From Glandiceps talaboti (lineage: Eukaryota; Hemichordata; Enteropneusta; Spengelidae), in NCBI RefSeq assembly GCF_964340395.1, contig NC_135562.1, forward strand, positions 16,813,485-16,877,484: a stretch of 64,000 bases of DNA, given 5' to 3'. Shown piece after piece: positions 47,561 through 59,279 of the stretch (the first letter of the stretch is position 1; each line of letters starts with the position of its first letter). A program made the translations under genes and the position numbers. The notes beneath the pieces are model-generated. The model was not told the origin of the DNA. It did not search any database and was given only the letters and a program-made list of their open reading frames with translations.

Positions 47561-48609
47561 TAATTATTTTCACTTTAATTAAGTAAAAAGCTTACGCCAA
47601 TTTAATTTATAGGTGTGCTTTAGAAAGTTACAATGATCAAATTCGATTTAATCATATAGAATGCAAACTTTGACAAAATAGAATGATAAGTATAGAAAAC
47701 TATTAATGCCTTAAGTGCCGTGCTCACTGTAGAAATTCCTTTGTATATTAACTTTTTAAAATGACAGACAATGATCAATAGATAAATCAGAAAATGAAAA
47801 AGAAATCAAAAATAGAACTCTCATGATTTTGTCTTCTTTCATCGAGAGAACTATTAGCGGCATAGATCAGGAAAAAATGGAAAGTCAAATAAATACGTCA
47901 AGCATGTATACTTTTTAGAGCATGTGTATTCAGTTGTAAAAGGGGTCATCTTGTTGTATAGTTGTGATTGTCAGATTATTTCTCATGGATTTCTTCATTC
48001 CCAGTGCTTTTTTGAGAGTCTGTCAGACTAAAAGCCCCTTTTAGATTAAACAAAAACTTTTTTCGAGAAGAAGTCTTTAAATAAAAACTTTGCAGAGACT
48101 TTTAAATTCTTCTGAAGTGCTGTTAATGCTGCCAATAAAGTGATGTGGAATACTTGTTAATAAAGGGGAACAAGTTGAGTCTATTCGTTTTTGAGCGAGT
48201 GTATTTGAAAGTTACTCATAGTGTTCTACGTTTATACAGAAGCAAGGTCATGAGTATACCAGCCTTGCTTCTATTTCTGAATGGCTAAAGTCCTCTGGCA
48301 AGATTTGAACAACAACTGTGCCCCCATCAACTCAGCTGTATAACTGGAGACCTGTTAGGATATGAGTTGTAATGTGAATGCTGTTAAACCTACATGTATG
48401 CGCTATTGCTGACCATAATAGATTGTATGAACCCCTGGGAGTTGATGATGTATAAATGGCAGTTGTGCTATTATTGGTCCTTACCAGTAGTAATAAAAAA
48501 ACACTTTTATATACAGTGTACATGTGGGAAAGTGGTGGGGTGGGGGGATTAACAACATTATTATTATTAACACCATGAATTTCACTCTAATCACTCAATA
48601 TGCATTGCT

Positions 48610-48970
48610 ACTAGGTGCACATTAGTCTAGTTCTATACCTGTTGATGTTTACTACAATCACTATCCTTTCCACGTATAGTCAAAGTGACAAATTTCACCA
48701 AAAATCTGGCTAAAACCACCTGCTGGGACAATGATGAACTGTGCATGTCAGTAGTAATCCATTACAAACTGACAGGCAGTTGTATTGGGTCACTTCATTC
48801 AGACAATTGCTCATTTATATTCAATTAGTACTGCATTTATATATGTGCTTCATTACCATTAAATTATCGCTGTTGGGGGCATTGAGCACATAATCTTGTG
48901 CTAGAGTAATCAGTTTGGCTATACGGTGGAGATGATCATAGTGATCGTAATGCATACAGGAAACTAGGCT
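48610..48970. repeat. Diverged relative of the 9329 foldback element
   Basis: TGCATGTCAGTAGTAATCCA, then TTACAAACTGACAGGCAG matches 9462-9500. ATTAGTCTAGTTC at the left and AGGAAACTAGGCTAG at the right resemble the outer parts of the 9329 arms. Much diverged. Confidence 0.5.
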
Positions 48971-49948
48971 AGGTGCAACTCAGCGTTATTCTACTTTGAC
49001 ACTCTGGCATGATGAGGTAAAATGCTAAATATTGCAGGTACTGAAACTTTTTATTTTTATATTTCTCTCAGGCCATCAATGGCCAAAAATGCAATATTTT
49101 CAAATCTTTGCCTCCACAGCCTGATACACAATGCTGTTACTGTTATATCACACCCTAATGTGCTGCTGACAGACTGAAGTATAGCGACTGAAGTTTTTCG
49201 CAGATTACAACTTCTATAAAGTGCAGTCATTCAAAACTAAATGACTCGTTCAAATTGACAACTTAATACATATATCCGTCATTGATTAGAAAAGTACTGT
49301 CATTTGTATAGAAATTGAGGAACTCTGAGTAGATGGCGTAATCTACTATAAGCCAAAAGTAGAAAATGAAGTACTATAAAATTGGTAATGTCGGTAGTTA
49401 CCAAAAGATTTCTGGCCTCAGGGTTATGCCTCACTACTTCTATCTTCTATGATTGCAATCTCAAAGGAAATTTCACATTTGCAATTGATGAGAAAAGCCC
49501 TCAGTACTCTCATTTTTGTTAACGTCATCAGTTGCCTAATTAGTCAAATTTTCCTATCTCCTCAAATTCAAAGAAATAATTAGCCGACAGTTAATAACCA
49601 AAATCAAATATAAAGGGTCCATTGACTCTATAACTGGAGACTATGTACCCTTATGAAATGAAGGTTAGGTACTATTAAAAGTCTACCTATAGACAAAATT
49701 TATTATAAAAATGGACTTTGATGGTATTAAAAGACGTTGACTCTAAGTGTTAATTCCTAAAAGTTTGCACAAGATGTAAATCTATTTACAGAATCACAGA
49801 CGATGTTACAATAATGGTTAATTCTTTTGTTAAGTAAACCAAAAGGACGGAAATTACGCAGTTTTTCAATAGAATTCTGTGAAAGGTTTCTGAATAATGT
49901 TTTAGCTTTCACTATAAGAAATAAAAGAACATACATTTTGTACAGCAG
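48971..49948. other. Non-coding stretch before a candidate exon
   Basis: AT-rich with no repeat recognised. The last 30 bases, CATACATTTTGTACAGCAG, form a plausible acceptor for 49949. Confidence 0.4.
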
Positions 49949-50212
49949 GAGATTAACAACCTATTGGATTCGTGCAAGGATAAATGTTCATGTACTCTGG
50001 ATTTGCATTCGATTCCTAGCCAGTGTAAAAAAAATTCCCTGGATGCGTATCCAAATTCCAAACCTGTTGTCGTCTCACCAGCATCACATTGTGTGAAGTA
50101 CAATGGGCTATTGGCATGTTACTTAGAAGATGGAACACATGAAGTGAGCTTTAGAGACACAGAAGTGTTACGTGAAGATTGTCAAAATAAAGATAAAGAA
50201 GATCAACTGTAA
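49949..50212 (+). CDS. Candidate terminal coding exon, unidentified
   Basis: After the acceptor-like TTTTGTACAGCAG, 87 codons remain open to a TAA at 50210-50212. The frame has a stop at 49922, so it cannot extend far upstream as an intronless gene. The peptide begins EINNLLDSCKDKCSCTLDLH and includes KYNGLLACYLEDGTHEVSF and a charged tail, CQNKDKEDQL. The middle, with its YLEDGTHEVSF run, faintly resembles a Tudor-like beta-barrel strand pair, but this is a guess. Codon composition is more protein-like than in other frames here. It lies on the same strand between the exons at 26731 and 59976, so if real it is a separate nested gene, the end of an upstream gene, or an alternative last exon. 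A decayed gene or transposon fragment is equally possible. Confidence 0.4.
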   Translation, partial: EINNLLDSCKDKCSCTLDLHSIPSQCKKNSLDAYPNSKPVVVSPASHCVKYNGLLACYLEDGTHEVSFRDTEVLREDCQNKDKEDQL

Positions 50213-50607
50213 AGATGCAGGTTGAAGAAAGCTGTATTCACCAAAAGAAGTCCAATTTAAACCAGAATGCTGATTTCAGAATTCTAGCTGTTTCCCTCAA
50301 GCTCGCATAATATCACTTCCAAGACATACATGTACATGCTGATTGCAGTACACCCCTGACAATCCTGATGAGATTGCAGTTTAATATTGGAATCTTGTTT
50401 TTATCTTACCCATTGAGAAAGGTCCTATTTACATGTATTTTGTGCAGTCTATAAAGTTTTGGTTGCAGGAACTTCTTTTTAATGTGGTCATCAATTATTC
50501 AAAATAAATAACACAACACAAAATTTATAAATATTAGTTTGTAGATATTTCAAATAATACACATGTCTATAATGCAAATTATTACATATGGACCGGAGAT
50601 TACTTGC
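50213..50607. other. Possible 3' UTR, otherwise nothing recognised
   Basis: If 49949-50212 is a terminal exon, this would hold its 3' UTR. AATAAATAA at 50503-50511 is a possible variant polyadenylation signal. No independent support. Confidence 0.3.
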
Positions 50608-50960
50608 ACTATATGCATGCATATTAGTGGTATATGCATTGCAGTTCAATACCGAAAACATTATTATGTACCTGCATGCAAATTATATGCAAATGAGGGC
50701 ACAAACATTCGGTGTACATGAAAGTGTGCGATCACACAATACCCTTTTTTACCAAAATTTGGTGTGCAGGTTAAACGTATAACTGCAGATCCCTTTTCCA
50801 TAAGTTCCAGCAGAGTGGTATACTCAGGGGTATTTTGCACTCGTGCTTGCAGGCTTTTCTGCTGCACTTTCACTCCCATCACTCGTTAAAGTATAGCTGC
50901 AGAGAACACTACAAGTACTTTAGCAAATGCCCCAATACGCCACACTTGCATTCCTGCTTC
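50608..50960. mobile_element. Dispersed repeat family C, copy 3
   Basis: Collinear with 37700-38005: GGTATATGCATTGCAGTTCA, ACCGAAAACATTATTATGTA, CCTGCATGCAAATTATATGC, then GCTGCAGAGAACACTACAAG and AAATGCCCCAATACGCCACA. The two overlapping frames, 50588-50782 and 50664-50882, come from this repeat. Confidence 0.75.
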
Positions 50961-51039
50961 AAGGACTGGCATATACTGTCTAATTAGCATACAAGAAAAT
51001 ATGATACATTCACTGGTAATTGAAATACAAAATGGGATG

Positions 51040-51599
51040 TGGATATTTCAATTAAGATAATCATGTTATGCATATATACATACCTGCCATAATTCAGTAT
51101 GCAAATGTTCTCATTAGCATTTAAGAAAGAATACCATAACTATGCCTCTGCTGCTAATTAAGACAAATTAAATTAAATTTGTCAAATTAGATATTACAAC
51201 TAATAGTCATAATAGTTATATCTACAATTTTCATTATGCAAATTATCTAATTTATATGCAAGAAACTTAAGTGATAAAGTTACTAAAGTTTTGTACGGTT
51301 CTATAATGATATGCAAATTATCAAATTAGCATTCAAAGGCATACAAACAAGGCTGAATGTGCACAAATGTATGAATGTCTGAAAAGTGATATTGACAATG
51401 TATTTATAACAATTATATTATAAACGTTTACTAAAGTACATGTATACAAATATATTTTAAATTACATAATCCAGTTAATTAGTTATTAAATTTATCTCGC
51501 TTGTATGTACGAATGCAATCACTTCATGAAACCTGTATATGTGTGCATACATGTAGGGTGTACATCAATTTAAACTGTGTAAATGACGTGAAAAAAGTA
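51040..51599. other. AT-rich stretch with recurrent ATGCAAATTA motifs
   Basis: TATGCAAATTATCTAATT-like motifs recur at about 51102, 51237 and 51310, the same words found in the array that follows at 51600. Probably an older, more degraded part of that array. Confidence 0.45.
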
Positions 51600-51915
51600 C
51601 AAACATTAGTCATAAATATCATTGCTAACCAGCAGTAAATCCTCAAAATGTGTGAGTTTGAGCAGAATGGCTGTTTCAGTTCTTAACATGTAATTATCTA
51701 AATTTGCATTCAGAACATATACTTCAGATACTATTAGTATATATGACACATAAACTGTGGTAAATCCTGACAATATATATGAGTGTGCAGAATGCCTGTA
51801 TCCTTTACTATGCAATTGTCTAATTTGCATTCAAGAACATATACTTCAGATACTTTATATGACACGTAAACAACGGTAAATCCTGAAAATGTATGATTTT
51901 GAGCAGAAAGGAAGT
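51600..51915 (+). repeat. Tandem array, unit about 130-150 bp
   Basis: Two full and one partial unit: GTAAATCCTCAAAATGTGTG, then GAGCAGAATGGCTGT, TCTAAATTTGCATTCA, GAACATATACTTCAGATACT and TATGACACATAAAC. Repeats start near 51635, 51760 and 51878. Confidence 0.85.
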
Positions 51916-53645
51916 GTCTCAAAATGTGCAAAATTATGGTAGACTTAACATTTTACTCAGGGCTGGAAAATTGCTTTTACAGTTGGACAAGAAAAAACCA
52001 TGTCAAGCTATGATTGGATTTGATATTGTGAAGACATGTTATGCATGCCTTTAAGGCTGATAAATGAGTTAAAATGCATAGGCTGTCTTCAGGTCTATTG
52101 CTACTGTATGACATCAGGGAGTTGACCTCTTGACCTTAGATGACCTTCTTGACCTTGCATGCTGTAAGCATATTGCTTCAGTATGATACTGAGAACATTT
52201 GCTTTTTGCTATGCAGTGATTGATTCTGTAAACTGCCTATAGTCGTACTCCTACTGAACTAGCTTGTCGCAATGGAGATATTTAGTGATTATTATCAAAC
52301 ATTGCTCAGGGTAAAGGTAAATTATGAAAATGCTAATTGTGGGCATATCTTGTCGTTAACCAAGAAAAAATATTCATCTAACAGACATCACATTACGAAT
52401 GTGGTTTTAATAGTCAAAATACTCTAGACTACTGTTAATTTTGAACCCAGATAATTATAAATTAGCCACTTACGCAGGTATATGGGCAAATGTGAGACAC
52501 TATTTTTATCTAAATTCTAAATACTTTAATAGATAAACCCCATCTTGTATCATATTGATGTTGATCTTTCCTGTGACAAGAGTACAGAATATCAGTGCAG
52601 CATAATTTAAAAAGTGTATTTATTGTACTATCATGAAGTCAGTTGTATTCGGTTGCACAGAAAAAGTACCTCATCATCGAATCACTTACTCGGTTTGTCT
52701 AACTGTTATACTACAAATCTCATAGCTACTAGTGATGATCAGACATCGTTCAGTATATAGATACACTAACGTGGAATTTTTCATATGGAACAAAAATGGA
52801 AAAAAAAAATGTTCAGATCCGGCCTGTGCTCCTCTAAGCCATATGTTGTGGGAGTTATATTTATGTTATCTTATATATGCATTCTTATAATGATGATATC
52901 CTGTTAGTGTTCTACTTGAATAATGAAAGCATTTGTTGTCCACCATGTGTTTGAGATGTGAACTATACTTATTTTACTTGATATTTATTTATTTATCTAT
53001 TGTTTGATTCAGGCTTCCAGCCCATACTATACAGATACAATGTGTTGATTTGCATGGCCTTGATATTTCAAAATTGCAAAATAAATAGTTTACTGACAAA
53101 ATATTAGGTACATATTTTTTCCAGAATGTTAAAAATTATGTGCATATATATTGCTATGAAAAGCATTCCTTACATTAGCGCAAATAAATTCACTTAAAAA
53201 TGACGCAACTTGGAACATTTTTTCACATTCCTACTCTATGTTCTTTTCTGACTCTAGATAGTATTTTACCCTCCATAAAGTACCTATAAAATAACAGTCT
53301 TAACCATTTTCTGTTACTTTGTTCAAATACAATTACTCCAATCCATTCTCGGATAAAAACAAGAAATGAAGTCATGATTGACAAGCTTGCAAAGTTTAAG
53401 TATAGAGACCAAATTGGTATCAAAATTAAGCAATTTTAGAATCCACTGAAAATAACTGCCAGAAACAGATGATAGATCTTGAAAGATAAAACAAAAGTTT
53501 TTTGTTGGCTTCAAAACAAGATATGAACTCTGACAATTTGAAATCTCTTTTATCATTTCAAGGGTGAATTTGTCATATTAGCCTTTAGTTATTCAAGCTA
53601 ATTTGGTTTCAAAGAAATTGATCCCCGACAGGCATTCTTTCTTAA
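51916..53645. other. Non-coding stretch, nothing recognised
   Basis: AT-rich. Near 52120-52160, GACCTCTTGACCTTAGATGA is followed by GACCTTCTTGACCTTGCATG, a tight cluster of TGACCT half-sites. No exon is supported. Confidence 0.4.
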
Positions 53646-53878
53646 TATACCTAATGACTAGACTTAATTCAAAAGAATAAGGATGTAATAAGACGTTACT
53701 GAGAGTTTCACGCTTCGAGCGATCATCAGACGATCGCTTGAAGCGTGAACCTCTGAGTAACGTCTTATTACATCCTTATTCTTTTGAATTAAGTCTATAA
53801 TGCCCTGCTACTAATATTTGCATCGAGCGCTGTTCTCTCCAGTGAGACACTCATATTCATACGTATACCTAATGACTA
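53646..53878. mobile_element. Hairpin-bearing insertion flanked by a 15-bp direct repeat
   Basis: TATACCTAATGACTA lies at 53646-53660 and again, identical, at 53864-53878, bracketing a 203-bp unit. The unit opens with hairpin 2: arms 53659-53724 and 53732-53797 (66 nt each, about three mismatches), loop ATCAGAC. It continues with about 65 bp containing GCATCGAGCGCTGTTCTCTC. A target-site duplication of this length suits a retroposon or unusual transposon better than a classical MITE. No pol III boxes or poly-A tail are obvious. Confidence 0.8.
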
Positions 53879-53991
53879 TGTATTAAGAATTAAATGTAAA
53901 AGATACTAATTATATTAAATCCAATTCTATAGTATGTAATGTATCACAATTTGGCTGACATACACGGCTTAATATCTTGCTAATTAGTTAA

Positions 53992-54325
53992 AGTCGCACA
54001 AAGCTGAGTTTGTAAATCTTTATCATGAAGTGAAAATACTTACATAAAACCTTGATAAAACTATCATGTCTTCTATGACATTACCATTGCCTTCTAGTTT
54101 TGTTAGAACAGTTGATTTCCTAGTGAGGATTCCTCGATATTTTTTGGTATGTACCAAAAATTATGTCATCAGATCATTCTTATGTTATATCTTAATACCA
54201 GGTTTGAGTTCAGTCAATTGCAAGTGATAGTTATGTTTACTTCAGAAAATAGAAAACTATGAATGACATTTAAATACGTAGCATAAATCTTTCCCGGACA
54301 CTTATAAACGCTTGCTTGTGCCCCT
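53992..54325. mobile_element. MITE family B, complete copy with TTAA on both sides
   Basis: It starts AGTCGCACAAAGCTGAGTTT after TTAA (53988-53991) and ends CGCTTGTGCCCCT before TTAA (54326-54329), 334 bp in all. The interior GTTAGAACAGTTGATT and TCAGTCAATTGCAAGTGATA match the inverted copy at 25101. Non-autonomous. Confidence 0.88.
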
Positions 54326-54329
54326 TTAA

Positions 54330-55252
54330 TTTTAGTAGAATTTGACAATTTCTGTTGTCATGGCAATTTTCCTTGCTAAATAGATTACATTACACAGTAA
54401 ATGAGTACAGTACAAAACATATCAATGTGATGAGTATTTTTATCCTGTACACCATGTAAGTCAATCTAACAGCATAAATTGTGAATCCCGACTAATTCTG
54501 TTTATACACAGATGGATTTGTCAAATACTCAAGCACATCTCAACATGTCTACTTAGCTTAGGTGAAGAATTCCCATTAGCGTCCACAAAGTTCAGAGGTC
54601 ATGATGTACCATAATTTTAACAGCACAGCAGTGTAATTGATATAGGTTTTGCATGATGTTAACAAATTCCATCTACTAAATTTGTAGTATTTCTTACCAG
54701 TGTCTGTAATAAATCTTATAAATAAGACCACAGGCTGAGTTGGAAACTAATAAGACATCGTGCCGACTTTGCTATGTAATTTCATCAGACTTTTTATGTT
54801 ACTAGATTCTTTATTTATTTTACTTATTAGTTCTTAAATTTCAGAGAATATGGTTTTAGTGTGTATGTACTTATATTTAGTGTATGTGTACTTATATTTA
54901 GGATGTGTGTGTACTTATAAGTTATATATATATATTATTTTTTATGTTATTTATTACATGTACTACATACAAATATAGGAACAGTGTGTTTGCTAAGGGC
55001 GGTCAAGTAGATGTTGGTAGAATCTACTTTTCTCAACTGTACACTGTATGGAGAACTATGACAGTTTTACCAGAAACCCCCCCCCCCTCCTTTCTGTTAC
55101 CTGGGTTCCCAAATCTTAATATGCAAAGATGCTTGCTTAATTATTAGAAGATGCCAAAAGATACAACTGTTGCCTGAATTTAAGGTCTGTTCCTGGCAAT
55201 TAATCACAATGTTGAGTTGCTGTATGGGGTATAGTTAGATATTATTTAAGTA
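54330..55252. other. Non-coding stretch, nothing recognised
   Basis: AT-rich. GACCACAGGCTGAGTTGGAAA at 54728 may be a small family B terminus. A TTATATTTAG/GTGTATGTGTACTT minisatellite-like repeat lies at about 54861-54920. Confidence 0.4.
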
Positions 55253-55387
55253 ATAAACCACCCCCTGGGGATGGTATACCAAGAGGTTTTGACCAGTGAA
55301 TGAAATATATGCACGAGCGATAGCGAGTGCATATATTGAGTTCACTGGTCAAAACCGAGTGGTATACCATTCCCAGGGGTGGTTTAT
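55253..55387. repeat. Long hairpin 3 (about 61-nt arms, 12-nt loop)
   Basis: Arms 55253-55314 and 55327-55387 pair with a few mismatches and one single-base gap. The left arm begins ATAAACCACCCCCTGGGGAT and the right arm ends CAGGGGTGGTTTAT. The loop is GAGCGATAGCGA. The next ~220 bp (to about 55600) are richer in GC than the surroundings, as at 22680-23425, and probably belong to the same inserted element, though no target-site duplication was found. Confidence 0.93.
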
Positions 55388-55600
55388 CACTATTATATTA
55401 CACCAGTATATTGAAAATATCAGAAACAAGATAAGACGCAACGTTTTCTGGTTTCATTTGCCATCCCTGCATGGACTACAACATTCGTTGACGAACAGTC
55501 AACATCAAAATTTGGACGCGTGCCAACTGTGCATTATTGCTCATTTTAGACGCGCTAGTTCGATGGGAATCATAATTATCCTATGTCAAGCATAATTTAT

Positions 55601-57645
55601 GAAAAATTACGAAAAATATAGGAACGAAAAAAGATTATTGTTATTCAAAAATAGTTAACTTCTTGACTTACAGTGTGCACTGCGGAAAGAGTGACATACA
55701 CTCAGGTTCTCATGGCAGAGAATGACCAGGGTATATAATCAATATTTTCTGTTCAAAGATAAGTTGTTTGTGCATGGTATAAATAGCAAAGACCTGCATT
55801 CAGTCCTCAGATGTTGCTGGGGTTGCCATTGACATTAACGGTACATTTAAATTAAAGGTACATAAAGCTAGGCAATTTGTCCTACATTTCCTGGCTCAGT
55901 TTAATCTCAAGATACCTCAACTCTTCGTTGGAACACTCAACACTGTAAAATTTATTGTTACTTGTCAAAGCGCCATCCTGCCCACGTAAATCTTTCAAAA
56001 GGAACTATTTGTTTAGCGTAAGCTACTACTTTATTCACTTAAATTCACTACTTGATCATTCCTAATTAGACATCTACATGTCATCAAGTCATTAAACAAC
56101 ACACTGTGTATTAGATTATCTCTGTCAGTATGTTTATACAGATACATTCCGTCTGGAATTTCGAAAAAATCTTCCGTGTGTTTGCTTACACAATAAACTA
56201 TTGGACATTATCCAAGTTGACTATTTCCATCTATATTTACTTAGCTTTTAGACAGACCTGTTTCTTATTTTAGTGCAGGAATGTTTCCGTTATCTGAGAT
56301 GATGCTGATTGATTTGACATGTGAGTAGCAATAAGTACGCTGTGTAGTATCTTTTTACTTAACAAACTGTATTATTCTGTGATCGGAATACCAATTGAAA
56401 ATTCATTGTAGTCTCTTTTTCCTTCTAAAAGCTTTATATTTTAGACCCGATTTCCAAAAGTGAATCGAAAACACATCAACATGCCATAACACTTTCAATC
56501 TCCTTGTCCTCTGTGTACATGTAAACATTTTCTGTAAAGATAATTTTCAAATAGGAATGTATTTTTAGCCTCCCATTTTACTAAATTTGCATCCATGGAA
56601 GAAGACTTAATACATTCCATAGCTCAAAACAAGATAACGCAGAGTACTAAACATTTCACCTTCTTTTATACAAATTAACTTTAAACCTACTCTAGCGGAA
56701 AGTGGGGTATTATTTTTTTTATTAAACATCCAACATCTAATTCAATGAAAATTGTTGAAATACCAATAATTAGACACTGTACCTGTCAATTAGAGATCTA
56801 TTTTATATTTCACTTGTATAGTAGTATTTTAAGTTGATATTGTGATTGCATTTTGGGTGCTGAATTTGGGTGCGGACACAAAAATCAATTTGATTTGATT
56901 TATTATTCCATATCATGTGTACAGCTACACGAATACATTTAGCAATAGTTCATTTAGTATTGTTCAGGGTGTATGATACTTTGATTAAGTCAATATTAAA
57001 ACACAGTTTCGAAATACATTCCAGTTGGATTGTTAAAAAAATTTATTTAAACCAATGAGGAGAGGGATAAACTTTATACAAATGTGCTAAGTTATAATGG
57101 CTGATATTAGAAAAACTGTGAAATTGTGTGATTCATGATGTCATCCTCAATAAAGAGATTGAAATACACTTTCTGTCAAATAACCCCCCCCCCCCCAACT
57201 GTTTGCTGTATGAAAGTATTGTGTACATGACATAAAATGTTGCTATTGACCAATCAGGAGGAAGCTAAACTTTATTTATGCAAATCATATAGAGGCAGTG
57301 ATGCATACTTTCATAGACCTCTCTACCGGGAGTACAGACAGATTCTATCTATATACCCAGGGTACACTTTCATAAACACATGATTACAACGAAATGTGAA
57401 GGTTTTGATGGTTGATGCATTTGGGAACAATTACAACAGAAAGCTCCATGATAGCAATTACAGTTGACAACATGTTTTCATGTATTCCTATTCTCACACT
57501 ATTTTATGTAATCCTTTGACTCATCAAGTACTTGTCTTCGTTTTATTGATTTCTTGGCTCAGAAGTGAATCAAAGAAAAGTGTAAATTCTATAGACTATA
57601 TTCATGTTTTAGGGAGTCTTCAGTAATTACGAGGGGGGGGGATTG
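55601..57645. other. Non-coding stretch with remnants of dispersed repeats
   Basis: Family E copy 2 lies at about 55720-55800. 56735-56940 is the partner of 39955-40100. A C tract lies at about 57184-57196. No exon is supported. Confidence 0.5.
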
Positions 57646-57666
57646 GGATTAGGATTAGGATTAGGA
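57646..57666 (+). repeat. Short GGATTA hexamer run (telomere-like variant)
   Basis: GGATTAGGATTAGGATTAGG, about 3.5 units, follows a G tract. It differs from the metazoan telomere hexamer TTAGGG by one base per unit. Too short to be called a former telomere. Confidence 0.8.
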
Positions 57667-59279
57667 CTCAATTGTATATCAAATTAAAGACAAACTCAAC
57701 GATAAACAAAAAGGCAAAGCAAAAACATGATTTGACTATTGTAAAGAGCATTGATGCTTTTGAGTGTACATGTATAGTTAGTTATCACTATCATCAACAA
57801 AAACAAACGTTTACAAAAACAGAAAGTGTGTATAGTTATGTATGGATGCAAGCTATACGTAGTTAGCTTTATGTTACAGTGATCATTATCACTGCATAGA
57901 ATGCAATATGACTCTGTCATATATAAGTTTGTGGAATATCTGAAACATTGAATGGTTCCTTCATGGTTTCAAATATCAGTTGTAAACATGCTCCATCTGT
58001 GTGGTGAATTCCAGTGGCTTGTGTATAAGGTATGCCAATTATATCTAGTTTATGTGTACACTGTGTGTGACATCTGATGTAGGTTATTTGGGTCGGACAA
58101 TGGTTGTGTAATTGGGATAGAAGATACTTGATCTACAAGTATAAAGTCACTTGATTTCCATTTTCAACTCGAAGTAGAACAAATACCTCTATAACTGAAG
58201 TGTTATGCAAGAAATAGATGTTAATTTTCTTTGAACAGTAAATACGTGTTTAATACCAAACTTAATATTATTGGCAATACTTTTTATTATGATATTCATA
58301 CTTTTTCAATCTGTGCCCCTTGTCTATGGAATGCCTTGCACTTACAGAACTGAGCTGCTTCTTCATTCAACAGTTTTATAAAAAAGTGATTCAAAAACTT
58401 ACCTCTTTAGGTCTTTTTATCATAATACTACATGTAGGCATTTTGTATACTTTACCTTTGTGTGTGTGTAACTTTTTACCAGTGTTTTTCCCTGATATCT
58501 GGACATTTTAATAGCTTAATATGGTGTATCCTTTGTCTTATTCCTGTCAATTGTGTTGAGATTACGTTAATGTAATTTAATCGTGTAGAAAAAATTATAA
58601 TATACAGACAAAATTCCTTTTTTGCATTTATTGACATCTGTTACACTTGAACATTGTTTTAAACAGTTATCAAAAGAATAATACAGAATTTGAGGAATTC
58701 AGTCAAAAAGCAAACTCACTTGAACTGTTAATCAGTTCTCAATAAAACTTTGCTCAAAACATCAAAAAAGATCCAATTTGTTTTCATCCTATTATGAACA
58801 GTACATCATTACATTGGTAAGAATAAGTTGTGTAGACTTTCACTTCCCTAGTCCGGATGCCAACTTGGTTTCTAACTAAACCATGTCTGGTCAAAGTCCC
58901 TCAATCAGCACAAAAAGTTGTTCATCCAATCAGTAACCCCCAACTGTTATAAAAGTGATGTAAAAAGTGTATCCTGTGCTAACAAATATACCATATTTGG
59001 ACATAATATACATGCCCCGATAAACACTAACTTTTAAGAGAGACTGTGTTATTGGTTAGAATTTTGTGATTGATTAACAAAAACATGATGTTAATGACTG
59101 TGTGAGGGATTATGGATGAATTTTAAATTGCATCGGATGCATCTCAGGACTTCTAGAGTAACGACTTTAAGTGGAGGTGTAAATCATAATGATACTGTAT
59201 AGGAACTAGACTATCACTTCCTCTGACAACTAGTATTCTATGATAAAATGAATAACACCTAACTGTTCTATGCTATACA
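57667..59279. other. Non-coding stretch, nothing recognised
   Basis: AT-rich. The 63-codon plus-strand frame at 58320 is hydrophobic and lacks splice or promoter support. Confidence 0.4.

Noticed and set aside
57646-57666. Interstitial telomere
   Set aside because: Only about 3.5 units of GGATTA, with one base different from TTAGGG in each unit; too short to infer a former chromosome end.
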